From positions 1,922,001 through 1,986,000 of the forward strand of contig NZ_CP102277.1 in assembly GCF_025149785.1 (NCBI RefSeq): a stretch of DNA of 64,000 nt. Direction: 5' to 3'. Both the position numbers and the translations under genes were made by a program. Below are positions 54,662 to 63,670 of the stretch, piece after piece. The notes under the pieces were generated by a model. The model saw only the letters and a list, made by a program, of their open reading frames with translations. It was not told where the DNA came from and ran no database searches. This DNA is from Coprococcus comes ATCC 27758. Lineage in GTDB: Bacteria > Bacillota > Clostridia > Lachnospirales > Lachnospiraceae. Each line of letters opens with the position of its first letter. Within the stretch, counting starts at the first letter, position 1.

Positions 54662-56749
54662 TTATTTTTCATCTTTCTCTTTATTTTTAACAAACCCACA
54701 CTGTTCATTACCGCAGACAAGTTTATTTCCCTTTTCTACCATATAACTTCCGCATTTCGGACATTTTTCTTCTGACGGCTTCTGCCATGACATAAAATCA
54801 CATTCCGGATTATCCTCACATCCATAATAACGTCTGCCTTTCTTTGTCTTGCGCAATACAATGTCTTTTCCACATTTCGGGCAGGCAACTCCGATTTTCT
54901 CCAGATACGGTTTGGTGTTGCGGCATTCCGGGAATCCGGGACATGCAAGGAACTTTCCATGGGGACCGTATTTGATAACCATATTTCTTCCACATTCTTC
55001 GCAGACTACATCGGTTACCTCATCCTCGATTTTAACTGTTTCCAGCTCTTTTTCTGCTTTTTCAACCGCTTCTTTCAGATCCGGATAGAAATTGCTGATA
55101 ACCGATTTCCACTCTACCTTTCCTTCTGCGATCATATCCAGAAGTCCTTCCATATAAGCGGTAAAGTTGACATCAACAATGCTTGCGAAAGACTGCTTCA
55201 TAATATTATTGACCACTTCACCAAGCTCTGTCATATAAAGATTCTTGTTCTCTTTTGCAACGTATCTTCTTGTAATGATCGTAGAGATTGTTGGTGCATA
55301 GGTACTCGGACGTCCGATTCCAAGTTCTTCCAGTGTCTTTACAAGAGATGCCTCGGTGTAATGTGCAGGTGGCTGTGTGAAATGCTGCTTATAGTCAAAG
55401 GATTCTTTCGTCAGTTCTGAATCTTTATCGATACTATTGACCATTACATTTCCACTCTGTTTTTCCTCATCGCTTTCCACATATGCCAGACGGAAACCTT
55501 CAAATATAATCTTAGATGCCGATACCGTAAAACGGTAATCATCTGCTCCAATTTTAACAGAAGTTGTCTCATATTTTGCCGGCTGCATTCTGCTCGCCAC
55601 AAAACGCTTCCAGATCAGCTGATACAGACGGAACTGGTCTCTTGTAAGAGATTCTTTGATTTCTGCCGGAACACGGGTAACATCTGACGGGCGGATGGCT
55701 TCGTGTGCATCCTGAATATTTTTCCCGTCATTTTTCTGCTTCTGTTCCGATGTAGTCTCTGCCACATACTCTTCTCCGTAGGCTTTTCCAACATAGGCTC
55801 TTGCATTTGCATCCGCCTCCTCAGAAATACGGGTCGAATCCGTACGCAGGTAAGTGATCAGACCAACCGTTCCACTTCCTTTAATATCCACACCTTCATA
55901 AAGCTGCTGTGCGATACGCATCGTCTTTGAAGTTGCAAAATTCAGTGCTTTGGATGCCTCCTGCTGAAGGGTACTAGTCGTAAACGGAAGCGGTGCTTTT
56001 TTACTTCTCTCTCCGCGTTTTACATCGACCACTTCATATTCTGCTTCTTCCAGATCTGCAAGAATCTTATGCAGTTCTTCTTCGTTATGGATGGTGATCT
56101 TCTCATCCTTTGTTCCATAGAATTTTGCTGTAAGAGGCTTCTTTTCTCCCTTTACCTTGAAATTGGCGTCCAGTGACCAGTATTCTTCCGGAATAAACGC
56201 TGCGATCTCATCTTCCCGGTCTGCAATGATGCGAAGTGCCACAGACTGCACACGACCGGCACTAAGTCCTCTTTTTACTTTTGCCCAGAGAACCGGACTG
56301 ATCTTATATCCCACGATACGATCCAGCACACGACGCGCCTGCTGCGCATCTACCAGATCCATGTCGATATCACGTGCATTTTTCAGGGATGCCTTTACCG
56401 CACTTTTAGTGATCTCGTTAAAGCTGATCCGGTATACTTTCTTTCCTTCCAGTTTAAGTGCTTTCATCAAGTGCCAGGAAATTGCTTCTCCTTCGCGGTC
56501 CGGGTCAGTTGCAAGATAAATCTTATCTGCTTTTTTTACTTCTTTTCTAAGTCCTGCAAGGATCTCACCTTTTCCTCTGATTGTAATGTATTTCGGCTCA
56601 AAGTCATGCTCCAGGTCTACTCCCATCTGACTTTTCGGCAAATCTCTTACATGTCCGTTTGATGCCATTACCACGTAATTGCTGCCGAGAAATTTCTTTA
56701 TGGTCTTCACTTTTGTCGGTGACTCTACAATCACAAGATAACGTGCCAT
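54662..56749 (-). CDS. topA: DNA topoisomerase I
   Basis: A 695-residue type IA enzyme that relaxes negative supercoils. TOPRIM motifs are VIVESPTKVKTIKKFLG and ATDPDREGEAISWHL; the active-site tyrosine is in LITYLRTDSTRIS. The C-terminus has three Cys4 zinc ribbons (starting CEECGRNM, CPKCGKDI and CPKCGSYM). GGAGGAATATA precedes the ATG. Confidence 0.97.
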   Translation of the reverse strand: MARYLVIVESPTKVKTIKKFLGSNYVVMASNGHVRDLPKSQMGVDLEHDFEPKYITIRGKGEILAGLRKEVKKADKIYLATDPDREGEAISWHLMKALKLEGKKVYRISFNEITKSAVKASLKNARDIDMDLVDAQQARRVLDRIVGYKISPVLWAKVKRGLSAGRVQSVALRIIADREDEIAAFIPEEYWSLDANFKVKGEKKPLTAKFYGTKDEKITIHNEEELHKILADLEEAEYEVVDVKRGERSKKAPLPFTTSTLQQEASKALNFATSKTMRIAQQLYEGVDIKGSGTVGLITYLRTDSTRISEEADANARAYVGKAYGEEYVAETTSEQKQKNDGKNIQDAHEAIRPSDVTRVPAEIKESLTRDQFRLYQLIWKRFVASRMQPAKYETTSVKIGADDYRFTVSASKIIFEGFRLAYVESDEEKQSGNVMVNSIDKDSELTKESFDYKQHFTQPPAHYTEASLVKTLEELGIGRPSTYAPTISTIITRRYVAKENKNLYMTELGEVVNNIMKQSFASIVDVNFTAYMEGLLDMIAEGKVEWKSVISNFYPDLKEAVEKAEKELETVKIEDEVTDVVCEECGRNMVIKYGPHGKFLACPGFPECRNTKPYLEKIGVACPKCGKDIVLRKTKKGRRYYGCEDNPECDFMSWQKPSEEKCPKCGSYMVEKGNKLVCGNEQCGFVKNKEKDEK

Positions 56750-56781
56750 ATATTATATTCCTCCATATTAACAGTGTCAGA

Positions 56782-57879
56782 TCATTTAGCTCTGACATAA
56801 TAATTTTTTGATCTTTCCTGAATGCATCCTTTCAACTGAAGAGATACACAGATTCCCATCACCTCCTGTGGAGTAAGTCCGGTTTCTCTCTGTAAATCAT
56901 CCAGCCCCCGCGGATACAAACCGAGCTTACTATACACCAAATTTTCTTTCGTTTCAAGCTTTATTTTATTTTTCGTGTCTGATATAATTGCGATTTTCTT
57001 CTTTAGCAGCCCTTTTATAACCAGTTCTTCCAGCAAATCTTCTTCATTCAAAAGAATCCCTGCTCCCTGCCGGATCAGGCGGTTACAACCACAGCTCAGC
57101 GGCTCTGTCACCATCCCCGGGAGAGCATAAATGTCTCTTCCTTGTTCAAGAGCCATGTCTGCTGTAATCAGGGATCCGCTCTTTTCTTTTGCCTCCATAA
57201 CAAGTACCACATCGGCAAGTCCGCTGATCAGACGGTTTCTTGCCGGAAAATGCCAGGCAACCGGTGGAGTTCCCGGTGGCTGTTCAGACAGTATGCCTCC
57301 CCGCTTTATTAAATCTTTATAGAGTCCTTTATGTGCCGCAGGATAACATACATCTGCTCCGCCTCCCAAAACCGCAAATGTTTTCCCTCCGACATTTAAT
57401 GCAGCCCGGTGTGCCATTCCGTCAATTCCTAGTGCCATTCCACTGATGATCTGGATTCCGCTCTCCGCAAGTCTTTCAACAAAGCGAAGCGTCATTTTCT
57501 CACCATAGCTGCTACATCTTCTGGCACCCACCACTGCCACCGACGGCATTCCCTCCCGTGGCATCTCCCCGATAAAAAAGAGTGCATACGGCATTCCCGC
57601 AAGTTCTTCAAACCGTTTCGGATAATTGTTCTGTCCCCGGACTGCCATCTGAATTCCCCGGTCCACCACTTTTTGATACGCTTCCCTCCAATTCCTTTTT
57701 TTCTTACTTTCTTTCAGAATCCCCCACTCTTTTTCTGTAATTATCTGTTCTCTGATCCCTTTTTCTTCTATATAATATACTGCTTCCGCAGATCCGTTCT
57801 TTCTGCATAATTCACACTTTCTGTCACCTGTGATTCCTTCCACACACGCCAGCCAGTATGTATACCACATTTCACTCAT
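56782..57879 (-). CDS. dprA: DNA processing protein DprA
   Basis: Binds incoming single-stranded DNA and loads RecA in transformation. The 365-residue protein has an N-terminal helical/SAM-like domain, the Rossmann core (VVGARRCSSYG, SGMALGIDGMAHRAAL, PLSCGCNRLIRQGAG) and a C-terminal winged helix. ATG at 57879 lies 5 nt after the comM stop. A cysteine pair (CELCRKNGSAEAV) adds a small zinc-like N-terminal insert. Confidence 0.93.
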   Translation of the reverse strand: MSEMWYTYWLACVEGITGDRKCELCRKNGSAEAVYYIEEKGIREQIITEKEWGILKESKKKRNWREAYQKVVDRGIQMAVRGQNNYPKRFEELAGMPYALFFIGEMPREGMPSVAVVGARRCSSYGEKMTLRFVERLAESGIQIISGMALGIDGMAHRAALNVGGKTFAVLGGGADVCYPAAHKGLYKDLIKRGGILSEQPPGTPPVAWHFPARNRLISGLADVVLVMEAKEKSGSLITADMALEQGRDIYALPGMVTEPLSCGCNRLIRQGAGILLNEEDLLEELVIKGLLKKKIAIISDTKNKIKLETKENLVYSKLGLYPRGLDDLQRETGLTPQEVMGICVSLQLKGCIQERSKNYYVRAK

Positions 57880-57884
57880 TTCTC

Positions 57885-59411
57885 TTATCCCCAATATTCT
57901 TTATCCATAACCCGATAACCCAGTGCCTCTCGGAGTGTCACAATATCGATCTCCTCTTTTTCCTCCATATCTGCGATCGTCCGTGCCACCTTCAACACTT
58001 TATGATAGCTTCTCACCGTCAGCTTCATCACTTCATAAGCCTGGCGCATCATCCGTTCTTCTTCTTTCCCAAGACGGCAGTATTTTTCAATTTCATTTTG
58101 CCCCATCTGTGCATTTTTTGTCAGCTTTTCTTCTCGAAAACGATCCATCTGACGCATTCTTGCAAGCATCACTTTTCCTCGCATGGTTCTGGAATCCATC
58201 CCTGTTCCCTTTCCGGTCAGTTCTTCATATTCGACCTTTGGTGCCTCCATGCAGATATCAATCCGATCCAGAAACGGCTGGCTCAACTTTCCCTGATAAT
58301 TCCGGATCTGCCCGGGCGTACAGGTACATTGGGGACCAGGAGCCATTCCGCAGGGACATGGATTCGTTGCAGCAACCAACATAAAGTCTGCCGGAAAAAT
58401 ATAAGCTCCCTGCTGCCTTGCCAGATGAATGCATTTTTCTTCCAACGGCTGCCTGAGCACTTCCAGAACACCTCTCGGAAACTCCGCCAGCTCATCCAGA
58501 AAAAGGACACCTCCATGCGCAAGTGTTGCTTCTCCCGGCGATGGGATTCGTCCGCCTCCGATGAGCGCTGCCCGTGTCACAGTATGATGGACCTCCCGGA
58601 ACGGTCTCTGCCAGATCAGCGGATTCTTTCTTTTAAGCAGTCCAGCCGTACTGTAAATCCCCGTGATCTCCAGACTTTCTTCCCGGTCAAGCGGTGGTAG
58701 GATTGTCGGGATCCGTTTGGCAAGCATCGTCTTTCCGGAACCAGGCGGACCGACATAAAGCAGGTTATGTCCTCCTGCCACCGCCACCATCGTTGCTCTT
58801 TTTACTGCTTCCTGTCCCTGAATATCACTATAATCTATGTCCCATTCTTCCGTTCCATGAGCCTCTTCCCGGTCAGTTTTCTCCATCTGAGGCATATACT
58901 CACCCTTCAGCCATCTGCATACCTCCTCCAGAGTCTCTGCCCCAAAAATCTGTATTCCCTGCGCCAGCCTTCCCTCATCCTCATTTGACTTCGGAATCAC
59001 ACAATATCTAAAACCAGCCTTCTTTGCTTCCAGAACAATCGGAAGGATTCCCTCTACCGGCTGCAGCTTTCCATCCAGTCCGAGCTCTCCTGCAAGTAAA
59101 ATATCCTCCACTGCTTTTTCCGGGAAAATCCCCATTGCCCCAAGTACTGCAACTGCAATTGGAAGGTCAAATACCGATCCCTTCTTGCGGACACATGCCG
59201 GCGACAGATTGATCACAATCTTTTTCGCCGGCATGGTATAACCGGCATTACGCATGGCAGTTCTTACCCGTTCTGCTGCTTCCTTTACCTCAGAAGACAG
59301 ATATCCCACCATATGAAACATTGGAAGTCCGTTCCCTGCATCTGCCTCTACCTGCACAAATTCTACTTTCAGCCCCAGAATCGTTGCCGAATGTACCTTA
59401 TAAAATCCCAT
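57885..59411 (-). CDS. comM: ComM/YifB family AAA+ ATPase
   Basis: A 508-residue Mg-chelatase-like hexameric helicase that aids branch migration in transformation in studied species. An N-terminal Lon-like domain is followed by Walker A GPPGSGKTMLAKRI, Walker B GGVLFLDELAEF, and the zinc-like CPCGMAPGPQCTC. The C-terminal RSYHKVLKVARTIAD is typical. ATG at 59411 follows AAGGGTGA. Translation continues closely into dprA. Confidence 0.94.
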   Translation of the reverse strand: MGFYKVHSATILGLKVEFVQVEADAGNGLPMFHMVGYLSSEVKEAAERVRTAMRNAGYTMPAKKIVINLSPACVRKKGSVFDLPIAVAVLGAMGIFPEKAVEDILLAGELGLDGKLQPVEGILPIVLEAKKAGFRYCVIPKSNEDEGRLAQGIQIFGAETLEEVCRWLKGEYMPQMEKTDREEAHGTEEWDIDYSDIQGQEAVKRATMVAVAGGHNLLYVGPPGSGKTMLAKRIPTILPPLDREESLEITGIYSTAGLLKRKNPLIWQRPFREVHHTVTRAALIGGGRIPSPGEATLAHGGVLFLDELAEFPRGVLEVLRQPLEEKCIHLARQQGAYIFPADFMLVAATNPCPCGMAPGPQCTCTPGQIRNYQGKLSQPFLDRIDICMEAPKVEYEELTGKGTGMDSRTMRGKVMLARMRQMDRFREEKLTKNAQMGQNEIEKYCRLGKEEERMMRQAYEVMKLTVRSYHKVLKVARTIADMEEKEEIDIVTLREALGYRVMDKEYWG

Positions 59412-59533
59412 ATTAAATTCACCCTTGCCTTTCCCCGGCAAAAGTTCAGAAGTTTTATTTCAGAAAATGTATGGCGAAATGCCATGAGTGATTTGCTAAA
59501 AGAAAACCGATATCTTTTAGAAAATGTATCCTT

Positions 59534-59562
59534 ATGATAGTATGGGTAGGGGATTTTGTCAA
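59534..59562 (-). promoter_or_regulatory. comM-dprA promoter
   Basis: A perfect TTGACA and TATCAT are separated by 17 bp. The roughly 120-nt leader holds CTAAAAG/CTTTTAG and ATGGC/GCCAT hairpins. The rest of the 342-bp gap contains the palindrome and terminator listed separately. Confidence 0.7.
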
Positions 59563-59602
59563 GATGATTGGGAGGGGAAATTTGTGGGAGTAGGTTGTGA
59601 AG

Positions 59603-59643
59603 TCATCGTGGGAGAATCATCTCTTTTGATTCTCCCACGATGA
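59603..59643. repeat. 17-bp perfect palindrome
   Basis: Arms TCATCGTGGGAGAATCA and TGATTCTCCCACGATGA surround a 7-nt loop. No T-run follows on either strand, so it is not a standard terminator. It lies between the comM promoter and the gatD terminator. Confidence 0.85.
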
Positions 59644-59693
59644 CCGCCGTACTTTACTGGCAAAGTTTTGCCTTGCTGTATCATAGATGGGAC

Positions 59694-59742
59694 AAAATGC
59701 CACTGCACAGGTGGGATGGAACCCTGTGTGCAGTGGCATTTT
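59694..59742 (-). terminator. murT-gatD terminator
   Basis: A 16-bp stem AAAATGCCACTGCACA / TGTGCAGTGGCATTTT, continued by CAGG/CCTG pairing, with TTTTG on the minus strand, 12 bp after gatD. Confidence 0.85.
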
Positions 59743-59753
59743 CTAAATAAGCA

Positions 59754-60488
59754 TTATTTGCTTAATCTTTGTTTCATGTATTCGTTGGCGTTTAATTCCA
59801 GGGTGTCTTCCAGTGGCGCAAGTGGTTCTATTTGACCGTATTTGCGTTCTAGGGCAGTTTGTAATATAAAATCGCAGAGTACCGGGTTCTTTGGTAAAAG
59901 GGAGCCGTGCGAATAGGTTCCGAAGACATTTTTGTAGCGGGCTCCTTCGGTTTGGTCTTCTCCGTTGTTGCCGTAGCCTTTGAGCATTTTGCCGAGTGGT
60001 GATACGCCTTCACCCAGGTAGGTCTTGCCAGAATGATTTTCAAAGCCGACTACGACAGCTCCACTGCTCTCCGGGAGGGTCTCAAACATATAATTGCCAA
60101 TCATACGCTCTTTTGATCCAACGGTATGAATGTTGATCGCGCCGGTAAAATCGAGCTGGACACCATCCCAGGTCTTATAATACTGGCCAAGCATCTGATA
60201 GCCTCCGCAGATTGCGAGGAAGGTCTTTTCATCTTCCACAGCCGCGCGGATCTCTGCTGCTTTTCCGGTCCCCAGGTCTTTCAGAAGGACTTCCTGTTCA
60301 AAATCCTGACCTCCGCCAATGAAGAAGATATCATAGCGGTTTGCATCCAGCGTTTCTCCGATCGAGCAGCCTTCTACATTGACCTTGATTCCCCGATCCT
60401 CCATACGACGTTTCATTGTGATGATATTGCCCCGGTCTCCATACAGATTAAGGATGTCCGGATAGAGATGACAGATATTCAGTTCCAT
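59754..60488 (-). CDS. gatD: Lipid II isoglutaminyl synthase, glutaminase subunit GatD
   Basis: A 244-residue class I glutamine amidotransferase (CobB/CobQ-like) that feeds ammonia to MurT for amidation of the D-Glu in lipid II. The nucleophile is in FLAICGGYQMLG and the catalytic histidine in VFGTYSHGSLLP. The ATG at 60488 follows AAGGAGGGAA; a longer upstream frame lies inside murT and is not real. It is 10 bp after murT. Confidence 0.93.
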   Translation of the reverse strand: MELNICHLYPDILNLYGDRGNIITMKRRMEDRGIKVNVEGCSIGETLDANRYDIFFIGGGQDFEQEVLLKDLGTGKAAEIRAAVEDEKTFLAICGGYQMLGQYYKTWDGVQLDFTGAINIHTVGSKERMIGNYMFETLPESSGAVVVGFENHSGKTYLGEGVSPLGKMLKGYGNNGEDQTEGARYKNVFGTYSHGSLLPKNPVLCDFILQTALERKYGQIEPLAPLEDTLELNANEYMKQRLSK

Positions 60489-60498
60489 AATTCCCTCC

Positions 60499-61869
60499 TT
60501 ATTCGTAAAATGCCTTGATATCGGTATGCTTGCTGATCTCGCCGCGCAGATCAAACATAGCGGTATAAGTTGGCATAATAAATGTCGGTGTCTCATCCGC
60601 TCCGATTGCTTCTAAAAGGTTCTCATAGTCGCGGATCACTTCAATCCGTCCAGTGTCAAATCCTGCATATTTCAGGCGGAGCGCCATATCATCTGCACGG
60701 ACTCCGGATACCAGAATACGGGTAAAGCGTGCGCTCTGGCGGGCAAGTGCTTCAAAATCCACATCCCAGATCCAACTGATATCGGTTCCATCTGCATAAC
60801 GGTCGTTCAGAAGGAACGCAATCTTGCACTCTTCCTCATCATTAGAGATCTGGTTGATGACCTGATTGTACCCTGCCGGGTTCTTGACAAGCATCATACG
60901 TGCTTTAGACTTGCCAAGTTCAAACTGTTCCGCACGTCCGAAACCACACTCAAATCTGCTGAGTGCATCAACTGCTGTGTCTTCATCGATTCCAACAATC
61001 TCCGCAGCCGCAACACAGGCTGCCGCATTGTAAATATTGTAACCTCCCGGAAGATTAATGTGCACATCATGGTTATGCCCGAATGCATTTAACACGATAT
61101 CCGAAGAATCTGCTCCGGTACGCACTACCTGCGTCACGCCAACCTGCGGTGTCTGCCGGTGATATCCACATTTCGGACAGCGGAAACCGCCAAGATGGCT
61201 GTAAGTTCTGTAATCGTATTCATATTCTGTCTTACAATGAATACAGTACACTGCATCAGACAATTCAAACGCTGTCTCTTTGTAAATCGGCACATCCACC
61301 CCGAACCATACAACCTTATTCGGTACATCATCTGCAAGAGATGACGTCAATGAACAGTCCGCGTTCAGGCACAGGGTTGCATCCGGTACGTGGGTAATTC
61401 CTTCGCGGATTGCATTCAACGTGTGAGTGATCTCCCCATATCTGTCCAGCTGGTCACGGAAAATATTGTTGACTACCAGACACTCTACCGGCAGCATCTC
61501 ACTGGTCTTGCGGAACGCTGCCTCATCGCACTCGATCAGTGCGTGTGTGTAGGAACACTTGCCAGAAAGACTGCAGTGCTGTGCAAACACCGTAATGATC
61601 CCAGTCAGAAGATTGGCACCGGATTTATTTGCGAAGTACTTATATCCGGCTTCTTCAAATGCCTGCTCGATCATACGGGACGTGGTCGTCTTTCCATTGG
61701 TTCCGGTCACTACCGTAACCTTCACCCCACGTGATAATTCCTTTAAAATATCTTTGTCAATTTTTAATGCGATCTTGCCCGGCAGGTTCGTTCCGCCTCG
61801 TCCCATCCGCCGCAGGACTGCATTGGATGTCTTACAGGCAAGTACCGCTAATCTTGTCCTTATTCCCAT
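60499..61869 (-). CDS. murT: Lipid II isoglutaminyl synthase, ligase subunit MurT
   Basis: A 456-residue Mur-ligase-like enzyme. The ATP motif is VVTGTNGKTTTSRM. A zinc-ribbon insert (CIHCKTEYEYDYR then FRCPKCGYHR) and the C-terminal DUF1727 domain are present. With GatD it converts the stem-peptide D-glutamate to D-isoglutamine. The start at 61869 follows AAAAGGAAA; upstream in-frame codons have no ribosome site. Confidence 0.94.
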   Translation of the reverse strand: MGIRTRLAVLACKTSNAVLRRMGRGGTNLPGKIALKIDKDILKELSRGVKVTVVTGTNGKTTTSRMIEQAFEEAGYKYFANKSGANLLTGIITVFAQHCSLSGKCSYTHALIECDEAAFRKTSEMLPVECLVVNNIFRDQLDRYGEITHTLNAIREGITHVPDATLCLNADCSLTSSLADDVPNKVVWFGVDVPIYKETAFELSDAVYCIHCKTEYEYDYRTYSHLGGFRCPKCGYHRQTPQVGVTQVVRTGADSSDIVLNAFGHNHDVHINLPGGYNIYNAAACVAAAEIVGIDEDTAVDALSRFECGFGRAEQFELGKSKARMMLVKNPAGYNQVINQISNDEEECKIAFLLNDRYADGTDISWIWDVDFEALARQSARFTRILVSGVRADDMALRLKYAGFDTGRIEVIRDYENLLEAIGADETPTFIMPTYTAMFDLRGEISKHTDIKAFYE

Positions 61870-61940
61870 AATTTTTTCCTTTTCTCTCGTAATCTCATTT
61901 CTTTTGTAAAACATATCTGCTACTACATGATTCAACGCTC

Positions 61941-61969
61941 ATTATAACGCATTTTCAGACGTACCACAA
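61941..61969 (-). promoter_or_regulatory. murT-gatD promoter
   Basis: TTGTGG and a perfect TATAAT are separated by 17 bp, about 70 bp ahead of murT. Confidence 0.65.
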
Positions 61970-62051
61970 GCGCAAAATAACCCGAATGGAAAAGCACAGA
62001 ACATTTCACTTTTACATACAATGTTAGTAACTCTATTTTGAGGTAATCGTA

Positions 62052-62684
62052 TTGAAATCCTTTCCTCCGCCTCTTACTCCAAAAGAGGAATCCGAGCTTC
62101 TGAGACGCAGTGCAGACAGTGACAATGAGGCCCGTCATATTCTGATCGAGCGCAATCTCCGTCTGGTCGCTCATGTCATAAAAAAATATCAGCATCTGGA
62201 GGACGATACAGAAGATCTTCTGTCCATCGGAACCATCGGACTTATCAAAGCAGTTTCCACCTTTAACCCGGACAAAAAAGCCCGGCTTGCCACCTACGCC
62301 TGCCGTTGCATCGAAAATGAACTTCTGATGATGCTGCGCACCAAGCGGAAGAGTAACCGGGAAACCTCCCTATACGAACCAATCGGTACAGACCGTGAAG
62401 GGAATGAGATCCGCCTGTATGATGTCATCGAATCTGATGAAGAAGATGCCTGTATGCAGCTTGCTCTGAAAAATGATATTTCTCTTCTCTATGAAAAACT
62501 GGAATCCGTTCTCACCGACCGTGAACAGCTGGTACTGAAAAAACGCTACGGTCTTTATGGTGAAAAAGAATATACCCAGAAAGAAGTTGCAGCTTCTCTT
62601 GGCATCTCACGTTCCTACGTTTCGCGAATTGAAAAAGGGGCGATCCAAAAACTCCGCCCCTGCTTTCTTCCTTCTCATTTTTAA
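62052..62684 (+). CDS. sigK: Sporulation sigma factor SigK, no pro-sequence
   Basis: A 210-residue late mother-cell sigma factor. Region 2 shows IERNLRLVAHVIKKY, DLLSIGTIGLIKAVSTF and ATYACRCIENELLM; region 4 shows TDREQLVLKKRYGL and the helix-turn-helix ASLGISRSYVSRIEKGA. Translation starts at TTG 62052 with GAGG 8 nt upstream. An in-frame stop lies eight codons before, so there is no room for the membrane-inserting pro-sequence of Bacillus. No skin-element interruption is seen. CATACAAT upstream resembles a sigma-E -10. Confidence 0.92.
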   Translation: MKSFPPPLTPKEESELLRRSADSDNEARHILIERNLRLVAHVIKKYQHLEDDTEDLLSIGTIGLIKAVSTFNPDKKARLATYACRCIENELLMMLRTKRKSNRETSLYEPIGTDREGNEIRLYDVIESDEEDACMQLALKNDISLLYEKLESVLTDREQLVLKKRYGLYGEKEYTQKEVAASLGISRSYVSRIEKGAIQKLRPCFLPSHF

Positions 62685-62758
62685 TTTTTGCCGGTCTAGA
62701 TCCTGTCTGTCTATTTTTTAATTCATGATGCTTCTTTCACACCGGCAGACAGGACACT

Positions 62759-63670
62759 CTACTCAAACATTCCTATACCAAAAAGCAGAATGCCAAGTCC
62801 CAGAAAGACGCTACTTACAATCACAAGCCCCAGCAGAGTTTTCTTTTTCTCTCTTGGCAGAAGTCCCCTGTCGTATCCCGGCTGCCCTTTATGGATCAGG
62901 TAATTCCCCGCATAAATCAGAAACGGTCCTGCCGAAGCATACATAAAATACACCGCCACCGTCACAAGCAAAATGCCTGTCGATGCCATAGCTTCTGCAC
63001 TTTCCATCTGCTCTGAAGCCACACTGGAAGTAAGCTGTAAAAGCAATGTCGGCAACGCATTATTGATCAGATGGAATAGCATGTTATAAAACATGTTATC
63101 CGTCTCGGCAAGCAGATATCCCATGGCGATTCCAAGCATCGCTGTCGGCACAAACCGCCAGAAGCTTCCGTGAAATGCACCGAACACTGCTGCACTGATC
63201 AGAATTGCCGGCCATGGACTCCTAAAGCCACGAAAACAGCTGAAAAGCCCGCCTCTGAATGCTATTTCCTCAAAAATCGCCGGCGTGACACAGATCAGAA
63301 GAAATGCAAGTCCAAACGGCAGTCCGCCGGATAATTCACTCACACTTTCTGTAGCCCCACTCATCTGCTCCGGAAATACATAAAGCAGGATCGATGTCGG
63401 AATCATCGTGATCAGAAGGGTTCCGATCCACATCAGCAATGTTCCGACAGTCTTTGCGATCGTCGGTCTGTGAAATGGAAATGCACGCTTTACGTCTTCC
63501 CTGAAAAGCACTACTATTCCAAGTGCCAGCACCGCAAGAAGACCCTCATACATTGGAATTCCCCACTCACCAAAATAATAGACACAAAATCCGGAAAGCC
63601 AGAATATATCCACGCCGTACAGAAGGATCAGTACGATCGCCGCATATGGCTTCCACGTTTTTTTATTCAT
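62759..63670 (-). CDS. CPBP family intramembrane metalloprotease
   Basis: A 303-residue protein with about eight helices. The Abi/CPBP motifs are TPAIFEEIAFRGGLF, FGAFHGSFWRFVPT and NMLFHLINNALPTLL. It is unrelated in sequence detail to the shorter CPBP protein at 23217. Its start overlaps the U32 peptidase stop by 8 bp. GAGGAAG precedes the ATG. The substrate is unknown. Confidence 0.87.
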   Translation of the reverse strand: MNKKTWKPYAAIVLILLYGVDIFWLSGFCVYYFGEWGIPMYEGLLAVLALGIVVLFREDVKRAFPFHRPTIAKTVGTLLMWIGTLLITMIPTSILLYVFPEQMSGATESVSELSGGLPFGLAFLLICVTPAIFEEIAFRGGLFSCFRGFRSPWPAILISAAVFGAFHGSFWRFVPTAMLGIAMGYLLAETDNMFYNMLFHLINNALPTLLLQLTSSVASEQMESAEAMASTGILLVTVAVYFMYASAGPFLIYAGNYLIHKGQPGYDRGLLPREKKKTLLGLVIVSSVFLGLGILLFGIGMFE

